DNA of 64,000 bases from Komagataeibacter diospyri (GCF_006538165.1 NZ_BDLU01000054.1:124001-188000); one strand, 5' to 3'. Counted from the stretch's first letter, positions 45,715-54,656 are shown. The notes: a model not told the origin generated them from the letters alone. Numbers and translations: made by a program.

Positions 45715-47214
45715 ATGTTGAATGAAAAAACCCTGAATCACCTTCCCGCCAGCGTCCAGCCGCTGCGTTACAGGCGGGAGGAAGTGGGGCGAGGGATCGT
45801 TCATTTTGGTGTCGGCAACTTCTTTCGCGCGCATGAGGCGTGGTACGTCAACAGATGCCTTGCCCTGCCGGGGCAGTCACAATGGGGCATTGTGGGCGTG
45901 GGACTGGGCGGTGGCGCGCGCGGTGAGGCCAAGGCCCATGCCTTCACGCAGCAGGATTGCCTGTATTCCCTGACGGAAGTCGCAGCCGATGGCGCGCGCA
46001 CGGTTTCCATCATCGGCGCACTGCGTGAATACCTGCTGGCGCCTGCCGATCCCGAAGCCGTGCTGGCCCGCCTTGCGGACCCGCAGACGCGCATCGTCAG
46101 CATGACGATCACGGAAGGTGGCTACAACATCAACGAGGAAACCGGGCAGTTCCGCCTCGATACCCCTGCCGTGCAGGCCGACCTGAAAAATCCCCGCCGT
46201 CCCACGACCGTGTTCGGGTATGTGGTCGAAGGGCTGCGCCGCAGGCGGGAAGCGGGGGCGGGACCGTTTACCGTCCTGTCATGCGATAATCTGCGCAGTA
46301 ACGGCCATGTCGCGCATGAGGCGTTCGTGGGCTACGCCCGCGCGCTGGATGCGGATCTGGCGGAATGGATCGACGCCAATGTGACCTTCCCCTGTTCCAT
46401 GGTGGACCGCATTACGCCGGGCGTGGATACCGCAACCCGCAACGCACTGAATGAAGCAGGTGGTCTGGATGACGACCTGCCGGTACTGGCGGAAGATTTC
46501 AGCCAGTGGGTGCTGGAAGACAGCTTCTGCAATGGCCGCCCCGCGCTGGAACAGGTCGGTGTCGAATTCGTGGACGATGTGGCGGGGTATGAGCAGGTGA
46601 AGGTGCGCATGCTGAATGCGGCGCATCTGCTGCTTGGCTCGGCGGGTCTTCTGCTGGGGCATCGCTATGCGCATGAAACGGTTGAGGACGCCGATCTGGC
46701 CCGTCTGGCCAATGCGTACTGGACAAAGGATGCGATGCCGCAGATCGATGCCCCGGCGGGCGTGGATCTGGACGCCTATCGCAGGCGTCTGCTCAGCCGG
46801 TTTTCCAACCGTGCGGTGGCGGATACGCTGCTGCGGATCTGTAGCGATGGGGCGTCCAAGGTGCGGGTGTTCTGGACCGATACCGTGCGCCGGTCACTGG
46901 ACAGCGGGCATGATCTGCACCGGATCGCCTTTGGCATCGCCGCCTATCTGGAGATGCTGCGTGGGCAGGATGAAAAGGGCCAGGCCTATGCCCCGATTGA
47001 ACCCACGCTGGATGCCGACCAGATTGCGCTGGTTAATGACAGTGATCTTGCAGCAGGTCTGAGCCTGCCTGCCTTTGATGGCTGGCGGGACATGGATACC
47101 ACCGCACTGGATGCGGCGGTTGTCGCCGCGCGCAGGGCCATCCGTGATCGCGGCGTGCGGGCCAGCCTGCCTGCACAGGAAATGGTTTCAGAACAAACCG
47201 GCAATAATAAATAA
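45715..47214 (+). CDS. mtlK: Mannitol 2-dehydrogenase family polyol dehydrogenase
   Basis: 499-residue long-chain NAD(P)-dependent dehydrogenase that oxidises D-mannitol to D-fructose in relatives (D-arabitol or fructuronate are alternatives). GRGIVHFGVGNFFRAHEAWY is the nucleotide-binding start, and TVLSCDNLRSNGHVAHEAF and MVDRITPGVD follow. The catalytic segment KVRMLNAAHLLLGSAGLLLG has the Lys, Asn and His of the family, and HRIAFGIAAYLEMLRG is near the end. AAAGGAG precedes the ATG. It is 43 bp after the FUSC gene. A polyol permease gene lies 6 kb downstream, which fits sugar-alcohol use. Confidence 0.93.
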   Translation: MLNEKTLNHLPASVQPLRYRREEVGRGIVHFGVGNFFRAHEAWYVNRCLALPGQSQWGIVGVGLGGGARGEAKAHAFTQQDCLYSLTEVAADGARTVSIIGALREYLLAPADPEAVLARLADPQTRIVSMTITEGGYNINEETGQFRLDTPAVQADLKNPRRPTTVFGYVVEGLRRRREAGAGPFTVLSCDNLRSNGHVAHEAFVGYARALDADLAEWIDANVTFPCSMVDRITPGVDTATRNALNEAGGLDDDLPVLAEDFSQWVLEDSFCNGRPALEQVGVEFVDDVAGYEQVKVRMLNAAHLLLGSAGLLLGHRYAHETVEDADLARLANAYWTKDAMPQIDAPAGVDLDAYRRRLLSRFSNRAVADTLLRICSDGASKVRVFWTDTVRRSLDSGHDLHRIAFGIAAYLEMLRGQDEKGQAYAPIEPTLDADQIALVNDSDLAAGLSLPAFDGWRDMDTTALDAAVVAARRAIRDRGVRASLPAQEMVSEQTGNNK

Positions 47215-47215
47215 T

Positions 47216-47265
47216 AGAAGTTTTCGGGTGCCGCCTTTTTGAAAAAAGGCGGCGTTCCCTTGAAA
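47216..47265 (-). repeat. Two-hairpin intergenic repeat, copy 5 (half element)
   Basis: Only the outer GAAGTTTTCGGGTG end and the GCCGCCTTTTT-GAAA-AAAAGGCGGC stem remain. The GAAGC-side half is missing. It lies between the convergent mtlK and GNAT genes and probably serves as their terminator. Confidence 0.8.
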
Positions 47266-47267
47266 CC

Positions 47268-47810
47268 TTATGCCTGCATTGTTGTGGAAATGGCGCGGCG
47301 CATGGGGCAGGCATCCGCCCCGTAGGATGCGGTAATGTGCGCCGGAATATCGGTCATGGTTTCAAACCCCATATGCGTCCAGACCGGGCGCGCCCCTTCC
47401 GCTGCCATTAGCGTCATCCATCCCACGCCATGCTCGCGGGCGTGACGTGTCAGGATGCGCAGGGCATCATGCATTGCACCCCGTCCGCGCAGGGGGGGGG
47501 AAATGGCGATGTCGTGCAGGTGCCAGCAATCCGCCCGCGCGGGCAGGTGACGCAGGTAGGTATCCAGCGCGGGCGGGCGGTCCATGCGCCATGGATGGCT
47601 TAATACATAACCGCCAGGTTTTCCCCATGCATCGGGCAGGATCAGGCAACCCGCCGGGCACAGCCTGCGGCGTTCATCCAGCACATCCGCCCGTTCGGGG
47701 CAGCCGGGGTGCATGGCGGTGGCCAGCGCCATGACGGCAGCCAGATCCTGTGCCCGCATGGGCCGCCATGTGCCTGACAGTGGCCCGGACGGGGAAATGG
47801 GCTGGGTCAT
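47268..47810 (-). CDS. GNAT-family N-acetyltransferase
   Basis: 180-residue acetyltransferase. WRPMRAQDLAAVMALATAMH is the beta1-alpha1 entry. WHLHDIAISPPLRGRGAMHD carries the CoA-binding R/Q-x-x-G-x-G/A loop (LRGRGA), and MTLMAAEGARPVWTHMGFET is the usual beta5-alpha4 region. The substrate is unknown. The ATG at 47810 (MTQPISPSG) is preferred to the longer frame. It is divergent from the ModE-type gene across 80 bp and convergent with mtlK. Confidence 0.83.
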   Translation of the reverse strand: MTQPISPSGPLSGTWRPMRAQDLAAVMALATAMHPGCPERADVLDERRRLCPAGCLILPDAWGKPGGYVLSHPWRMDRPPALDTYLRHLPARADCWHLHDIAISPPLRGRGAMHDALRILTRHAREHGVGWMTLMAAEGARPVWTHMGFETMTDIPAHITASYGADACPMRRAISTTMQA

Positions 47811-47890
47811 TATGGGAAAATTCCGTTTCAGGTGAAGCCGTTTCCGGTAGAAGGGGCGATGATATAGCTGTGGCCAGGAGTTTTGAAACC

Positions 47891-48235
47891 ATGACAGAAA
47901 TGCGCCTGACATTACGGGTGGACGCGAATGGCTCGCCCCTGCTGGGGCATGGCAAGATCAAGCTTCTGGAACAGATTGGCCAGACCGGATCCATTTCGGC
48001 GGCGGCACGCGCCATGGGCATGTCCTATCGTCGCGCGTGGCTGCTGGTCGAGGCCATGAATACGACCTTCGTGCGGCCGCTGGTGTCCGCCCGGCCTGGC
48101 GGTGGCGGGGGTGCTGGCCTGTCCCCCGAAGGCGAGGCCGTACTGCACCTGTATCGTGAAATCGAACAGTCGGCGCGTAACGCCGTACAGGGACCGCTGG
48201 AAACCTTGGCGGCCATGTGTTCACCCTCGCCGTGA
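47891..48235 (+). CDS. ModE-type winged HTH protein without a molybdate-binding domain
   Basis: 114-residue transcription factor corresponding to the N-terminal half of ModE. LTLRVDANGSPLLGHGKIKL, LEQIGQTGSISAAARAMGMS and YRRAWLLVEAMNTTFVRPLV are the ModE/LysR-like helix-turn-helix signature, and GGGGGAGLSPEGEAVLHLY is the wing and following helix. It stops before the Mop domains that bind molybdate, as in many short alphaproteobacterial ModE-like proteins. No modABC genes are nearby. A near-perfect 28-bp palindrome lies 38 bp downstream, before opgD. Confidence 0.88.
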   Translation: MTEMRLTLRVDANGSPLLGHGKIKLLEQIGQTGSISAAARAMGMSYRRAWLLVEAMNTTFVRPLVSARPGGGGGAGLSPEGEAVLHLYREIEQSARNAVQGPLETLAAMCSPSP

Positions 48236-48272
48236 AAAAGCCTTGGGCAGCCGCGATCAGGGATGTTCCGGC

Positions 48273-48300
48273 ATCATTTTTGCCAATTGGTAAAAATGAT
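48273..48300. promoter_or_regulatory. 28-bp near-perfect palindrome upstream of opgD
   Basis: ATCATTTTT-G-CCAATTGG-T-AAAAATGAT is identical to its reverse complement except for one base pair on each side of the core. It lies 46 bp before the chosen opgD start and after the ModE-type gene, with no T-run following. An operator for a dimeric regulator of opgDH is more likely than a terminator. Confidence 0.55.
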
Positions 48301-48345
48301 GTGCCAATACGTTTAAACAATAAGAATGAACTGGAGTTAAACTCA

Positions 48346-49869
48346 GTGTTACGACGTGATTTCATGAAAGCGGGAACAGCCCTGTCCGCCATGACCCTGG
48401 CGGGCATGGGTATTACACGTCCCGCCCGCGCAACGCAGAGTGGCAATTTCGATTCAACCACCGTGCGCACGCTGGCGCACCAGTTGTCGCAGCAGGCGTA
48501 TCAGCCCCCGTCACAGTCCCTGCCTTCCGCGTTGCGTAACCTGAATTTCGACCAGTACAATTCCATGGCGTTCCGTTCGGAACAGGCCCTGTGGCATGGC
48601 GAGAACCTGGGTTTCGATGTCGAATTCTTTCCGCGCGGCTATCTGTACGCCCCGCGTATCGACATGCATGAAGTCATTGACGGGCAGTCCCGGCCCATCG
48701 CCTTCAGTCCCGACATGTTCACCTATAACGATCCCGCCCTGCGGGTGAGTGATGATATCGGTTTTGCCGGCCTGCGGCTGCGCGCGCCGATCAATACGCC
48801 CGGCGTGATGGAGGAATTCTGCGTATTCCTTGGCGCGTCCTATTTCCGGGCGGTGGCGAAGGGGCAGAATTACGGCCTGTCCGCGCGTGGTTTCGCCAAT
48901 GGGACCGGTGACCCGAAGGGGGAGGAATTCGCCCTGTTCCGCGCCTTCTGGCTGGAAAAGCCCAAGGCGGGCGTGGACAGCGTGGTCATCCATGCGCTGC
49001 TGGACAGCCCGTCCCTGGTGGGGGCTTTCCGTTTCACCATCCGCCCCGGCGAGACGACGGTCTTTGACGTCCAGTCCTATCTCTACCCCCGCAAGGCCAT
49101 TGAGGAATCCGGCATCGCGCCACTGACCGGCATGTTCTATTTCGATGCCAATGACCGCACGCGCGTTGATGACTGGCGGCCCGCCGCCCATGACAGCGAA
49201 GGCCTGTCCATGTGGACGGGCAGTGGCAAGCAGTTGTGGCGGCCGTTGCGCAACCCGCGTGACCTGCAGTTTTCGGCATTCAGTGACGTGCGCCCGCATG
49301 GCTTTGGCCTGATGCAGCGCAAGCGTGCCTTTACCGATTTCGAGGACGTGTCACTGAATTATGAAAAGCGTCCCTCGCTGTGGATCGAGCCGATCGGGGA
49401 CTGGGGGGCGGGGTCCGTGGACCTTGTGGAAATCCCTACCCCGAACGAGGTGAACGACAACATCGTTTCTTTCTGGCGGCCGCAGGAAGCGCTGGCGGCG
49501 GGGCGTGAATATGTGTTCACCTATCGTATGTACTGGGGGTGGGATACACCCTGGCCCACCAGGCTGGCCCGTATTGCCGCCACCCGTGTGGGGGAGGCAA
49601 CGGACGATTCGCATACCCGTTTCTTTGACCTCGATTTTGTGGGCACACCCTTCGAAAACCTGCCTGAAAAGCCGCATTTCCATCTGGAATGCCGTACGTC
49701 CGCAGGCGAAATCCGCAATGTGGTGGTCGAACCGGTTCCCCCCATACATGGCTGGCGCAGCACATTCGAATTCGCGCCCGGTGACGCCAAGGTGGCGGAA
49801 CTGAACTGCGTGCTGGCCGATGATAATGGGCCTGTGTCGGAAGAATGGGTCTATCGATGGACACCCTAG
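48346..49869 (+). CDS. opgD: Periplasmic glucan biosynthesis protein, OpgD type (Tat-exported)
   Basis: 507-residue periplasmic protein that acts on the nascent beta-glucan of the OPG pathway. LRRDFMKAGTALSAMTLAGM is a Tat signal peptide (twin Arg), which points to OpgD rather than Sec-exported OpgG. The MdoG domain follows: FDQYNSMAFRSEQALWHGEN, FEVEFFPRGYLYAP-like GFDVEFFPRGYLYAPRI, DDIGFAGLRLRAPINTPGVM, SYFRAVAKGQNYGLSARGFA and LIEPIGDWG-like WIEPIGDWGAGSVDLVEIPT. The GTG at 48346 is chosen; the frame continues upstream without a better start. It overlaps opgH by 25 bp, so the two are coupled. Confidence 0.93.
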   Translation: MLRRDFMKAGTALSAMTLAGMGITRPARATQSGNFDSTTVRTLAHQLSQQAYQPPSQSLPSALRNLNFDQYNSMAFRSEQALWHGENLGFDVEFFPRGYLYAPRIDMHEVIDGQSRPIAFSPDMFTYNDPALRVSDDIGFAGLRLRAPINTPGVMEEFCVFLGASYFRAVAKGQNYGLSARGFANGTGDPKGEEFALFRAFWLEKPKAGVDSVVIHALLDSPSLVGAFRFTIRPGETTVFDVQSYLYPRKAIEESGIAPLTGMFYFDANDRTRVDDWRPAAHDSEGLSMWTGSGKQLWRPLRNPRDLQFSAFSDVRPHGFGLMQRKRAFTDFEDVSLNYEKRPSLWIEPIGDWGAGSVDLVEIPTPNEVNDNIVSFWRPQEALAAGREYVFTYRMYWGWDTPWPTRLARIAATRVGEATDDSHTRFFDLDFVGTPFENLPEKPHFHLECRTSAGEIRNVVVEPVPPIHGWRSTFEFAPGDAKVAELNCVLADDNGPVSEEWVYRWTP

Positions 49870-52034
49870 CCGCGAACGCACCATCCGGTCCGGCGGCGGG
49901 TCAGCCCGCGCCGCTCCTGCCGCAGGGGTGGTGCGCCCTGCCGCCTGCCGCACCGCTGGATATGCCGGTCCATCCGCTGGGGGCGGACCCCGACCTGCAT
50001 GGACGTGGTCCGGTGCCCCCCACGGAATGGCGGATGATCCACCTGCGCCGCCTGCTGGTTATCGGGGGGGCTGTGGCCATGACGGGACTTGCCGGTTACG
50101 AAATGGACCTGGTGTTCAATGCCGTGCAGCGCTCGGTGGCCGGTATGGTGATGCTGGTGCTGTTCGTCATGCTGTTTCTGTGGATCGCGCTGGCCTTTAC
50201 CTCCGCCCTTGCGGGGTTTGGCTCGATGCTGGCGCATGGCGGGCTTGGGCTGGGGATCGAGCGCAGTGGCCCGCTGCCGCGCCTGACCGCCCGTACCGCA
50301 CTGCTCATGCCGACCTATAACGAGGACCCCGGCCGTGTGATGGCGGGCCTGCGCGCCACCATCGACAGCCTTACGGCCACCCGTCAGGAACGCGCGTTTG
50401 ACGTTTTCATCCTGTCGGACACCACCGACCCCGATGTGTGGGTGGCGGAAGAAGCGGCTTACATGGCCCTGTGCCGCGCCACAGGCTGGGGCGGGCGGCT
50501 GTTTTACCGCAGGCGCGCGGTCAATACGGACCGCAAGGCGGGCAATATTGGTGAATGGGTGCGGGCCTATGGCGCGGCCTACCAGCAGATGATTACGCTG
50601 GATGCCGACAGCGTCATGTCGGGCGACGTGATCGTGCGGCTGACGGCAGCCATGGAGCGGAACCCCGGTGTCGCGCTGATCCAGTCCCTGCCGGTCATTG
50701 TCAACGGGCAGACGCTGTTTGCCCGCATGCAGCAGTTTGCAGGCCGTGTCTATGGCCCCCTGATCGCCCATGGCATTGCATGGTGGCATGGGGCGGAAGG
50801 CAATTACTGGGGCCATAACGCGGTGATTCGCACCCGTGCCTTTGCCGAGCAGGCGGGCCTGCCGCACCTGCCGGGGCGCAAGCCCTTCGGTGGGGCGATC
50901 ATGAGCCATGATTTCGTGGAGGCGGCCCTGATGCGCCGGGGGGGCTGGGCCATTCACATGGTGCCCGCCCTGGCTGGATCGTATGAGGAAAGCCCGCCGT
51001 CCCTTACCGATATCGCCATCCGCGACCGCCGGTGGTGCCAGGGCAACCTGCAGCATGCGAAGGTCGTGTCGGCACGGGGCCTGCACTGGATCAGCCGCAT
51101 GCACATGCTCATGGGCATCGGATCGTATGTCACGGCTCCGCTGTGGCTGATCTTCCTGCTGGTGGGGATCGTGGTTTCGCTGCAGAACCGGTTTTACAAG
51201 CCGGAATATTTTGGCGATACCAAGCTGCTTTATCCCCACTGGCCGCATGTTGACCCGGTGCAGGCGGAATACATGTTCATCGGCACCATGGGTGTGCTGC
51301 TGGCGCCCAAGATACTGGCCTACCTGCTGCTGCTCATCGACGGGCCGCTGCGTCGTGGCTGTGGCGGCGCGATTGCGGCTGCGGCGTCCATCGTGGTGGA
51401 AACGGTGGTGGGGGGGTTGCTGGCCCCTGTCGCCATGATGATCCAGACGGCGGGAGTCATTTCCATCCTGCTTGGCCGCGACTCGGGGTGGAATGCGCAG
51501 CGGCGTGATGCTGGCGGCCTGCAGATCATGCAGAACGTGCGGCTGTACATGATCCATACCATCATGGGTATCGCGCTGTCGGTGGCGGCGTGGAGTGTCT
51601 CGCTGCCCCTGTTTCTGTGGATGCTGCCGGTAACGCTGGGACTGGTCTGCGCCATACCGCTGGCGGTGCTGACGGGCAGTGCAGTAGTGGGACAGGCGTT
51701 CCGGCGCGCCCACCTGCTGCTGATACCCGAGGAAACCGCCCCCCCGCCGGTACTACGCGCGGCCGTGGCCTACATGATGCAGATGGCGGGCCAGCCCGTG
51801 CAGGATGCATTTGCGGCGCTGCGCGGGCGGGCAGGGTTGCTGAAGGTGCATGAAATCATGCTGCCGCCGCCCCGCAGGCCGGGCGACCCGATCAATCCGG
51901 CCCTGCTGGTCGGCCTGTTGAAACTGCGTGAGGCGCCTGACCTTGCCACTGCCCTGCGTGAACTGAGCCGGGCGGAAAAATCAGCCGTGCTGGGCAATGC
52001 GGAAGGGCTGCACCTGCTGGCGCGCCTGTCCTGA
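49845..52034 (+). CDS. opgH: Glucans biosynthesis glucosyltransferase H
   Basis: 729-residue inner-membrane glucosyltransferase that polymerises UDP-glucose into the linear beta-1,2 backbone of periplasmic glucans. Two N-terminal helices (~65-85, ~98-125) precede the cytosolic GT2 domain: ALLMPTYNEDPGRVMAGLRA, VFILSDTTDPDVWVAEEAAY, QMITLDADSVMSGD (DAD metal site), SHDFVEAALMRRGGW (ED equivalent) and the QxxRW-like RRWCQGNLQHAKVVS. Several C-terminal helices follow. ATG at 49845 or, equally, 49857 (MDTLAANAP); both overlap opgD. No opgG is seen. Confidence 0.96.
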   Translation: MGLSMDTLAANAPSGPAAGQPAPLLPQGWCALPPAAPLDMPVHPLGADPDLHGRGPVPPTEWRMIHLRRLLVIGGAVAMTGLAGYEMDLVFNAVQRSVAGMVMLVLFVMLFLWIALAFTSALAGFGSMLAHGGLGLGIERSGPLPRLTARTALLMPTYNEDPGRVMAGLRATIDSLTATRQERAFDVFILSDTTDPDVWVAEEAAYMALCRATGWGGRLFYRRRAVNTDRKAGNIGEWVRAYGAAYQQMITLDADSVMSGDVIVRLTAAMERNPGVALIQSLPVIVNGQTLFARMQQFAGRVYGPLIAHGIAWWHGAEGNYWGHNAVIRTRAFAEQAGLPHLPGRKPFGGAIMSHDFVEAALMRRGGWAIHMVPALAGSYEESPPSLTDIAIRDRRWCQGNLQHAKVVSARGLHWISRMHMLMGIGSYVTAPLWLIFLLVGIVVSLQNRFYKPEYFGDTKLLYPHWPHVDPVQAEYMFIGTMGVLLAPKILAYLLLLIDGPLRRGCGGAIAAAASIVVETVVGGLLAPVAMMIQTAGVISILLGRDSGWNAQRRDAGGLQIMQNVRLYMIHTIMGIALSVAAWSVSLPLFLWMLPVTLGLVCAIPLAVLTGSAVVGQAFRRAHLLLIPEETAPPPVLRAAVAYMMQMAGQPVQDAFAALRGRAGLLKVHEIMLPPPRRPGDPINPALLVGLLKLREAPDLATALRELSRAEKSAVLGNAEGLHLLARLS

Positions 52035-52057
52035 TCCGCACCATTATGGGCGTGGTC

Positions 52058-52507
52058 TCAGTCTGAGGCCGTGCCCTCGGGCGGGGTTACGACTTCCTCG
52101 CCTTCATCCGACCCGTCGACCGACATGATCGCATCAAGTGAGTCACACAGCTTCTTCTGGTTGGCGCTGGCCAGTTTTCCGGGGGCGGCGCATAGCTTGG
52201 CAGCGTCAGGCACGCAGGATTCTGTTGCGTCCTCGTAATCGGATTCCATAATGTCGTGCGCCAGCGACAGGTTGGGGTTGTGCGCACTTTCACCTGCGTC
52301 CTCAATGACCTTTTCCATCTTGTGCAGGTCTTCAAGCTTGTCGAGGCAGGCCTTGCTGGCCAGGTCCGGCTTCAGGCGCAGGACATCCATCGCGCGCTGC
52401 ACCTTCTGTGTAGCCAGGCTCTGGCCGTGGGCGGGGGCGCAGGCCAGCGCGGGGGAAAGCAGCAAAGCAACCGGCAATGCGGCAAGGCGTATGGAATTGA
52501 TGTTCAC
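52058..52507 (-). CDS. Exported cysteine-containing protein of unknown function
   Basis: 149 residues from a GTG at 52507. INSIRLAALPVALLLSPALA is a signal peptide with a site near AHGQS. The mature part is acidic and helical with conserved-looking cysteines (SKACLDKLEDLHKM, TESCVPDAAKLCAAP, KKLCDSLDAIM) that could pair as two disulfides. The C-terminal tail is strongly acidic. I do not recognise a family; the start is uncertain because the upstream region is also open. It is convergent with opgH. Confidence 0.65.
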   Translation of the reverse strand: MNINSIRLAALPVALLLSPALACAPAHGQSLATQKVQRAMDVLRLKPDLASKACLDKLEDLHKMEKVIEDAGESAHNPNLSLAHDIMESDYEDATESCVPDAAKLCAAPGKLASANQKKLCDSLDAIMSVDGSDEGEEVVTPPEGTASD

Positions 52508-53261
52508 CGTAACCGTTCCGTCTGTCCATGCCCCGGCATGGGAGGGTGCAGCAGGCAATGCCTGTCCCGCACCGGGGTGCGGCCCCGTCCGTGCGCGGGC
52601 GGGATGGTGACTATGGCAGGAACCCACCCGGGACGAAAGGTGCTGTCTGGTCATGATGCATATACCGTATGCATAAAAATATGATCTGAATTCTTCTGAT
52701 ATAATAAGGGAAAAATCAGAATCGCATCGAAAATTTGAGATTTCCCTTACATTCTCGAGAGTTTTTTAGTATAGATTGACCCCACTGAATATATTTTTTG
52801 TATCCGTATGGAGGTTGGAGACTATCGGATCACTGTGAAATCGTCCGCAACTGCAACGATTTTGTATATCCAGCCAATTCCTGGTCTTTCCAGTGATGGG
52901 AGATCACGCGGTTGTGCCTTTTTTCAGGTGTGGCCGGGTGTTTTTTCATCGGTATTGTTGTGCAACCCGTACCAATTGGTGCGTTTTCTGCTGGATCGAC
53001 GACTTTTGGCCGGTGGCATTTATGGGGAAGCAGGTTTGCCAGGCATGATGCGCTGGCGTTTTGGCGCTGGTGCCATTCTTCTGTTCCCGCATTGCTGTAG
53101 CCGGTCCGGGTGATTGCACACCCGAACTTGTGAAACTGAGGTTCCGCACTGGTGTTTGCCGGAAATCCGGACTGTGCGGACGCAGCCTGCATCGACGCTC
53201 CACAATGAGGTGGAGCCCCTCATCTTCGTGTCGGCTGCCTGTGAAAGAGGAGAATCTCCCC
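52508..53261. other. Long leader/intergenic region before the polyol permease
   Basis: 754 bp without a convincing gene. The first part is AT-rich (52,670-52,810) and holds a dyad ATGCATA-N5-TATGCAT (52656-52674). Closer to the MFS gene there is a small ATGAGG-N7-CCTCAT hairpin. Short open frames on both strands lack ribosome-binding sites and familiar sequence. It probably contains the MFS promoter and a long 5' leader. Confidence 0.5.
52656..52674. promoter_or_regulatory. Inverted repeat, possible operator
   Basis: ATGCATA-TACCG-TATGCAT, a perfect 7-bp dyad at the GC to AT boundary between the exported-protein gene and the polyol permease. Its symmetry and position suggest a regulator-binding site; no protein can be assigned. 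Confidence 0.35.
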
Positions 53262-54578
53262 TTGAAACAGACAGACAATCTGTCCGAATCAACGTCCATA
53301 GCTGATAGGCTTGGCATCCCGGCGCCCCTGTTCTGGGGTTTTGTCGGCCTGCTGTTCTTCATGATCGGTGATGGTGTCGAGGCCGGCTACCTGGCCCCCT
53401 ATCTGGAGGGGCAGGGCATCTCATCGCGCAATACCGCGCTGCTGTTTACCATTTATGGTGTGACCGTCTCGCTGTCCTCATGGGCGTCGGGGCCGCTGTC
53501 CGACCTGTGGGGCCCCAAGCGGGTCATGTGGATCGGCCTTGCCATCTGGGGTGTGTTCGAGGTCCTGTTCCTGACCTTCGGCGTGGCCGTCAACAGCTAC
53601 CCCATCATGCTGGCAGCCTACACCATGCGTGGCTTTGGCTATCCGCTGTTCACCTACGGCTTCCTCGTCTGGATCGCCGCCGCAACCCCGCCGCGGCAGC
53701 TGGGTTCGGCCGCGGGCTGGTTCTGGTTCGCGTTTTCCGGTGGCCTGCCCACGCTGGGTTCGCTGTTCGCCAGCTTCTCCATTCCGCTGATCGGCGAAAT
53801 GGCAACGTTCTGGTCCTCGCTGGCGCTGGTCATGTTCGGCGGCCTGCTTGCCCTGCTGATGACGCGTGAACCCATCGGTTCCCGCCGCCTTGCCCCGGTG
53901 GGCACGAAGCCTGCCACGATCTTCTTCAGTTCGATCAGCATCCTGTGGCGTGAACCCAAGACGTTTGTCGCCATGATCGTGCGGACCATCAACACGTCGT
54001 CCGAATATGCGTTCCTGGTCATCATGCCGGCGTTCTTCACCAAGGTCATCGGTTTCTCGCTGTCGCAGTGGCTGCAGCTTCTGTCGATCATCTTCCTGTC
54101 GAACATTCTTGTGAACCTTGTGTCCGGCATCACGGCTGACCGTCTGGGTCACCGCACTGTTGTTGCCCTGTTCGGTTGCGTAGGTGCCGCGATCACCGTG
54201 CCGCTGTTCTACTATGTGCCGCAGATGTTCCCCGGCAACTTCCCCATTGCTGCCGCCATGGGTGCGCTGTACGGCGCGACGATTGCCGCTTTCGTGCCGC
54301 TGTCCGGCCTGGTGCCGCAGATCTGCCCGAAGGAAAAGGCTGCTGCCCTGTCCGCCCTTGGTCTGGGCGCGGGTGCCAGCACGTGGGTTGGTCCGGCTAT
54401 CGTGACGTGGTTTGAAAGCTGGCATGGGATCGAAGGGATCATCTGGATCTTCTCCGGCCTGTATGTTGCCTCGGCCCTGATGACGCTGGTGCTGACCGTC
54501 TCACCGGAAGCCCGTCGTTATATTGATGCCGCCGCGGCACGCGGTGATGTGGCGGAAGAAGTGACGGTTGGTCACTGA
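53262..54578 (+). CDS. MFS transporter of the polyol permease (RbtT/CsbX-like) group
   Basis: 438-residue, 12-helix proton-coupled symporter, probably for sugar alcohols such as ribitol, arabitol or mannitol. The TTG at 53262 is chosen because AGAGGAG sits about ten bases upstream and the first helix starts normally (PAPLFWGFVGLLFFMIGDGV). The group motif GDGVEAGYLAPYLEGQGIS and the MFS loop 2-3 motif ASGPLSDLWGPKRVMW are present, with ITADRLGHRTVVALFG the second-half equivalent. The frame extends upstream to 53061, but that extension is not protein-like. A strong terminator follows the stop. Confidence 0.9.
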   Translation: MKQTDNLSESTSIADRLGIPAPLFWGFVGLLFFMIGDGVEAGYLAPYLEGQGISSRNTALLFTIYGVTVSLSSWASGPLSDLWGPKRVMWIGLAIWGVFEVLFLTFGVAVNSYPIMLAAYTMRGFGYPLFTYGFLVWIAAATPPRQLGSAAGWFWFAFSGGLPTLGSLFASFSIPLIGEMATFWSSLALVMFGGLLALLMTREPIGSRRLAPVGTKPATIFFSSISILWREPKTFVAMIVRTINTSSEYAFLVIMPAFFTKVIGFSLSQWLQLLSIIFLSNILVNLVSGITADRLGHRTVVALFGCVGAAITVPLFYYVPQMFPGNFPIAAAMGALYGATIAAFVPLSGLVPQICPKEKAAALSALGLGAGASTWVGPAIVTWFESWHGIEGIIWIFSGLYVASALMTLVLTVSPEARRYIDAAAARGDVAEEVTVGH

Positions 54579-54623
54579 TCCTTCCCATTCTTTACCAGAC
54601 CTGTTGTTTTGATACGGGTGAGA

Positions 54624-54656
54624 AACGGGCCTGCTGCAAAGCAGGCCCGTTTTTTT
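54624..54656 (+). terminator. Rho-independent terminator of the polyol permease gene
   Basis: AACGGGCCTGCT-GCAA-AGCAGGCCCGTT followed by a T-run, 45 bp after the stop. A textbook intrinsic terminator. Confidence 0.95.

Noticed and set aside
49866..51713. 615-codon minus-strand frame opposite opgH
   Set aside because: Shadow of opgH; low-complexity His/Gln/Arg-rich translation and no ribosome-binding site.
53061..53261. N-terminal extension of the polyol permease
   Set aside because: The extra 67 residues are Cys/Arg-rich and not membrane-like; the TTG at 53262 has a good ribosome-binding site.
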